A program made the translations under genes and the position numbers. Below, piece after piece: positions 61,025 through 64,000 of a DNA stretch of 64,000 nt. Position 1 is the first letter of the stretch; every line of letters starts with the position of its first letter. The notes below the pieces were generated by a model. That model was not told where the DNA came from. It was given only the letters and a program-made list of their open reading frames with translations, and did no database searches. Source of the DNA: Branchiostoma floridae (lineage: Eukaryota; Chordata; Leptocardii; Amphioxiformes; Branchiostomatidae); the NCBI RefSeq assembly GCF_000003815.2, contig NC_049982.1, positions 4,735,511 through 4,799,510 on the forward strand, read 5' to 3'.

Positions 61025-61553
61025 TAAAAAAATGCCCCAAAGATGAAGATTTTAGCATATCGTTTTATTACTTTATGTTTTTCATAGTGTGCGTGTGTGT
61101 GTGTATGTAGGTCTTGATGAGACGTTGAAGCGGTTAGATTTTTGGCTTCCTAGCGGCTTGCTGTGGTACTGCAGCGAAACTTCCGGGTTTGATATCTTGT
61201 GTTCTTTCTGAAGATAGATCGTGTAGTTCTGTTACCTGGGTGAGGAGATGATCAACTAATATAAGATATGTAAATGAGGAACTAATATGCATAATTCATG
61301 GCATACAATTAATACACCAGCTGAAAAGGTAATCACTTGGCAAAAGATAAGTGGTCGTGGAACTCTATTGTGATAGAGAACTCTTTGAGTTCGTCAGGCC
61401 AGGTAGGAACAAGGTAGTTCCATTTTAGTTCAATGATGTGAATCATGTGATGTTGTTAAACATGTAGATACAGTGAGAAATATATATTCAGTTGTACTTC
61501 TCTCCTGTGGCCTCCTGAGGGAATGACGAAGCGGGGACTACTGGACGCCCGTG

Positions 61554-61786
61554 TTAGTCTATAAAGGTCACCGGAGGGTCATGTACAATAGATGGGTAAT
61601 CAGGGAATGAAATTTGACCTCTATCCATGAGTACTTCCGGGTCGTAGAGTGTCGACTTCCTGTCCGCCAGGATACGCTTGGCTTGGTGTACGTGGCTATT
61701 TCTCGTCCTTGGAGAAGAAGTCCGCCTTCCATCCGTAGCGAGTTCTAGTGTTTCATCAGGCATCCCTGTGTCAACTAAGATCCAGG
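61554..61786 (+). promoter_or_regulatory. Unit 7: promoter and noncoding exon 1
   Basis: TATAAA at 61560-61565, MSTSGS frame at 61627-61647 with ACTTCCGGGT, exon end TCCAG with donor GTAAGA. Confidence 0.7.
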
Positions 61787-61934
61787 TAAGAAGACTTGAC
61801 TTGCGACTCGGGATTCAAAGATTTGTAGAATAGTGTAAGAAGGAGAAGAAAGTTTCATGAATCTGAACACGCCACTCCGGCATGCATAATTTTTTCAGAG
61901 CACTGCCTGGACTGTCATCAGGCCGTGAAACCTA

Positions 61935-62396
61935 TGTAACAGTGGTGTTCAAGGACTGCTAAAAACCGAAGACGCCTAACGGCTTAAGCCTTTATGGCCG
62001 AACGGTTTGCACGTTCGATTTGTGATCCGGCTGCCCGGGTTTGGCGCGGGTTCGAATCCCGGGAGTCGGGGTGTTGTTTCTTTCTGTTCTTACTCGCCCC
62101 TCTGGTTGTTTCACTGGTTCCCACGCCGGCCCTGTGATTAACAGGCTAGTATGTGCCACACAGGGATGTCGAACTCGGAGATTCGAGGACGAATCTTGAA
62201 AAGAAAAGGGGGAGTAGTGTAACAGTGGTGTTCAAGGACTGCTAAAAACCGAAGACGCCTAACGGCTTAAGCCTTTATGGCCGAACGGTTTGCACGTTCG
62301 ATTTGTGATCCGGCTGCCCGGGTTCGGCGCGGGTTCGAATCCCGGGAGTCGGGGTGTTGTTTCTTTCTGTTCTTACTCGCCCCTCTGGTTGTTTCA
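61935..62396 (+). mobile_element. TRIM-type miniature LTR retroelement with tRNA-like LTRs
   Basis: The LTRs are 61935-62113 and 62218-62396, both 179 bp, both TGTAACAG...GTTTCA, with one difference (T/C at about 62042). The target duplication CCTA lies at 61931-61934 and 62397-62400. The 104-bp interior starts one base after the LTR with TGGTTCCCACGCC (PBS-like) and ends in a polypurine tract (GAAAAGAAAAGGGGGAG) three bases before the second LTR. There is no coding capacity. Each LTR carries a tRNA-like stretch with an A box (TGGCCGAACGG, 61995-62005) and a perfect B box (GGTTCGAATCC, 62049-62059 and 62332-62342). Without these sites it could be read as a duplicated tRNA-derived repeat. Confidence 0.85.
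61988..62073 (+). other. tRNA-like sequence inside LTR 1 (second copy at about 62271-62356)
   Basis: The A-box region resembles class II (Ser/Leu) tRNAs and the B box is perfect. The anticodon arm pairs poorly and I cannot close a proper acceptor stem. It is therefore a promoter-bearing tRNA relic, not a tRNA gene. Confidence 0.6.
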
Positions 62397-62855
62397 CCTA
62401 CTTTTCCTCTGTGTAGCTGCGTAAGATCATACCGTAGTGGGGAAAAGATGTCATATATTTGTTGTAATGTTTGGCTGGTAAAAGCTACGATTGTTCATTG
62501 ACGTAGAAAATGTAAACAGGTAGAGGGTCAATAGGGGTTATTAGATTTGTTTGATTTTTGAGTACTAGACATGAAGCTGTGTGGCATGGAATCGTGAGGT
62601 ACCTGTGCAATGTTTTTGATCGACGTTTAGTAACCAGGTTCACAAATGCTGCTATAAAAATAATCCAGTTTTCTGTCGTACGTGTACTACAAACCTCTAT
62701 GTGCGCCCCGACCCGAAAGTTCGTGCCCAATGCTCACATCTGGAATCCATTGCCGCCCTGAAGCCAGAGGGGGAGGGTGTGAATTTCACGGGACGGTTCA
62801 CTAACTGTTATGGTGTTACTCTCAAGACATATACACCATCATACAACCTACTTTC

Positions 62856-63055
62856 CAGCAGACGTTAGGCAAGGCTGGTTTTGACGTCTTTTTGGTTTAT
62901 TTATTTTGGATGTCTGTTTTGTTATAATTTCTTGTTTGCCTGGTAGTGGATAGTGAAAAAAATACCCGAAAAGATGCTAAAAAACTAGCCTAACTTAACC
63001 TAAAAAACCTAACCTAACCTAAAAAAAAGCCTAACTTCTGCTTTGACAGTACAAA
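62856..63055. mobile_element. AAGCAGAGG-type element, unit 7 copy
   Basis: Left end AGCAGACGTTAGGCAAGG, right end GCCTAACTTCTGCTTTGACAG. A CCTAACCTAA stretch lies at about 62988-63025. Confidence 0.55.
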
Positions 63056-63232
63056 GACCCAACAATCGCATACATTAAAACACATGTCACCATTTCCTAG
63101 AATTCTTATGCTTTGTTGTTAGTATTGATGTTTTGAATTGTAAAACGCAACCCACAACATCAACAGAGGACAGGATTTCCTTCTTCAATTACCTCACGGT
63201 TCATAATCGTTTGCCTTGTCTGATATTTACAG

Positions 63233-64000
63233 GAATTGATCCCGATATTGCTGATATGGCAACAACAGACAGCATGCAGGGTTTGGATGACGTCAGGAGA
63301 GGAGCAGCAGGGGGTTCTGCCAACAGTGTTCTCACCTGGCAAGGAGACAGACGTGAGGAGTCTGGGGAGGAGTCCGGTAGGAGAGGCAAAGGTGTGAGAG
63401 TGTACAGGTGTGAGGAGTGCAGCAAGCAGTTCAGTAAGCTGAGTAATCTGAAGACTCACATGCGGACTCACACAGGGGAGAAACCCTACAGGTGTGAGGA
63501 GTGTAGCAGGCAGTTCAGTGAGCTGGGTCATCTGAAAACTCACATACGGATTCACACAGGGGAGAAACCCTACAGGTGTGAGGAGTGCAGCAGGCAGTTC
63601 AGTCAGCTGAGTGTTTTGAAGAGGCACATGCAGACTCACACAGGGGAGAAACCCTACAGGTGTGAGGAGTGCAGCAAGGAGTTCAGTAGGCTTGATGATC
63701 TGAAAAGGCACATTCGGACTCACACAGGTGAGAAACCCTACAGGTGTGAAGAGTGCAGCAGGCAGTTCAGTCAGCTGGGTGATCTGAAGGTACACATGCG
63801 GACTCACACAGGGGAGAAACCCTACAGGTGTGAGGAGTGTAGCAGGCAGTTCAGTGTTCTGAGTGCCTTGAAGACTCACATGCGTTCTCACACAGGGGAA
63901 AAACCTTACAGGTGTGAGGAATGCAGTAAGCAATTCAGTCATCTGAGTCAATTGAAGACTCACATACGGACTCACACAGGGGAGAAACCCTACAGGTGTG
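63233..64000 (+). CDS. C2H2 zinc-finger gene, unit 7 (runs off the window)
   Basis: Acceptor CTGATATTTACAG, ATG at 63256. The family N-terminus ([18 protein letters not shown]) is followed by seven complete fingers with helix starts KLSN, ELGH, QLSV, RLDD, QLGD, VLSA and HLSQ. An eighth begins at the window edge. The frame is open throughout and this looks like an intact family member. Confidence 0.92.

Noticed and set aside
61988-62073. Two tandem tRNA genes near 62000 and 62300
   Set aside because: The anticodon and acceptor arms fail to fold, and both copies lie at the same position inside identical terminal repeats of a mobile element.

Overview
This is a eukaryotic nuclear window with split genes, GT-AG introns and very dense mobile-element content. 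The mix of an SNRNP70 3' half, an SLC46-type transporter, a CR1-like LINE, many foldback MITEs and C2H2 zinc-finger tandem duplicates fits an invertebrate deuterostome. A lancelet (amphioxus, Branchiostoma) is my best guess; it rests on recall of similar sequence, not on a search. There are four runs of N (13236-13335, 51150-51566, 54233-54332, 56819-56918).

Layout. 1-3246 (+): the 3' half of the U1 snRNP 70K gene, with the end of the RRM, a Gly-rich exon and the Arg-Asp/Arg-Ser tail. 3247-6540: intergenic, with small hairpin repeats. About 6540-10000 (+): a CR1-like non-LTR retrotransposon with an intact 993-aa endonuclease/reverse transcriptase ORF. 10000-19300: no gene I can recognise. It is built of foldback elements, including a PIF/Harbinger-like element inside a roughly 380-bp tandem array and a Tc1/mariner-like foldback. 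19350-26012 (-): a complete ten-exon SLC46-family transporter gene, rebuilt exon by exon with consistent phases except for one base missing in exon 5. 26100-31600: SINEs with clear target-site duplications, microsatellites and short tandem repeats.

31610-33100 (+): a divergent C2H2 gene made of two alternating finger types, with a one-base frameshift. 34380-64000 (+): a head-to-tail cluster of seven paralogous C2H2 genes. Each unit (3.7-6.3 kb) has a TATA-like box with an ETS-type ACTTCCGG site, a noncoding exon 1 ending in a GTAAG donor, an intron of 1-2.4 kb, and one coding exon. That exon has a conserved N-terminus of about 45 residues and then 5-13 fingers. Behind it come decayed finger relics, an AAAGTTCAAAGTAGTG-rich stretch, an AATAAA signal and usually a TG microsatellite. 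The seventh gene runs off the window.

Most striking: a 462-bp element at 61935-62396 has the full anatomy of a terminal-repeat retrotransposon in miniature (identical-length TG...CA repeats, PBS-like and polypurine sites, target duplication), and a tRNA-like sequence with A and B boxes sits inside each LTR. Also notable: two zinc-finger paralogues share a frameshift at the same finger with open finger frames behind it, a composite SINE carries two different tRNA-type heads under one target duplication, and the DNA-contact positions of the fingers vary while the framework is nearly constant.
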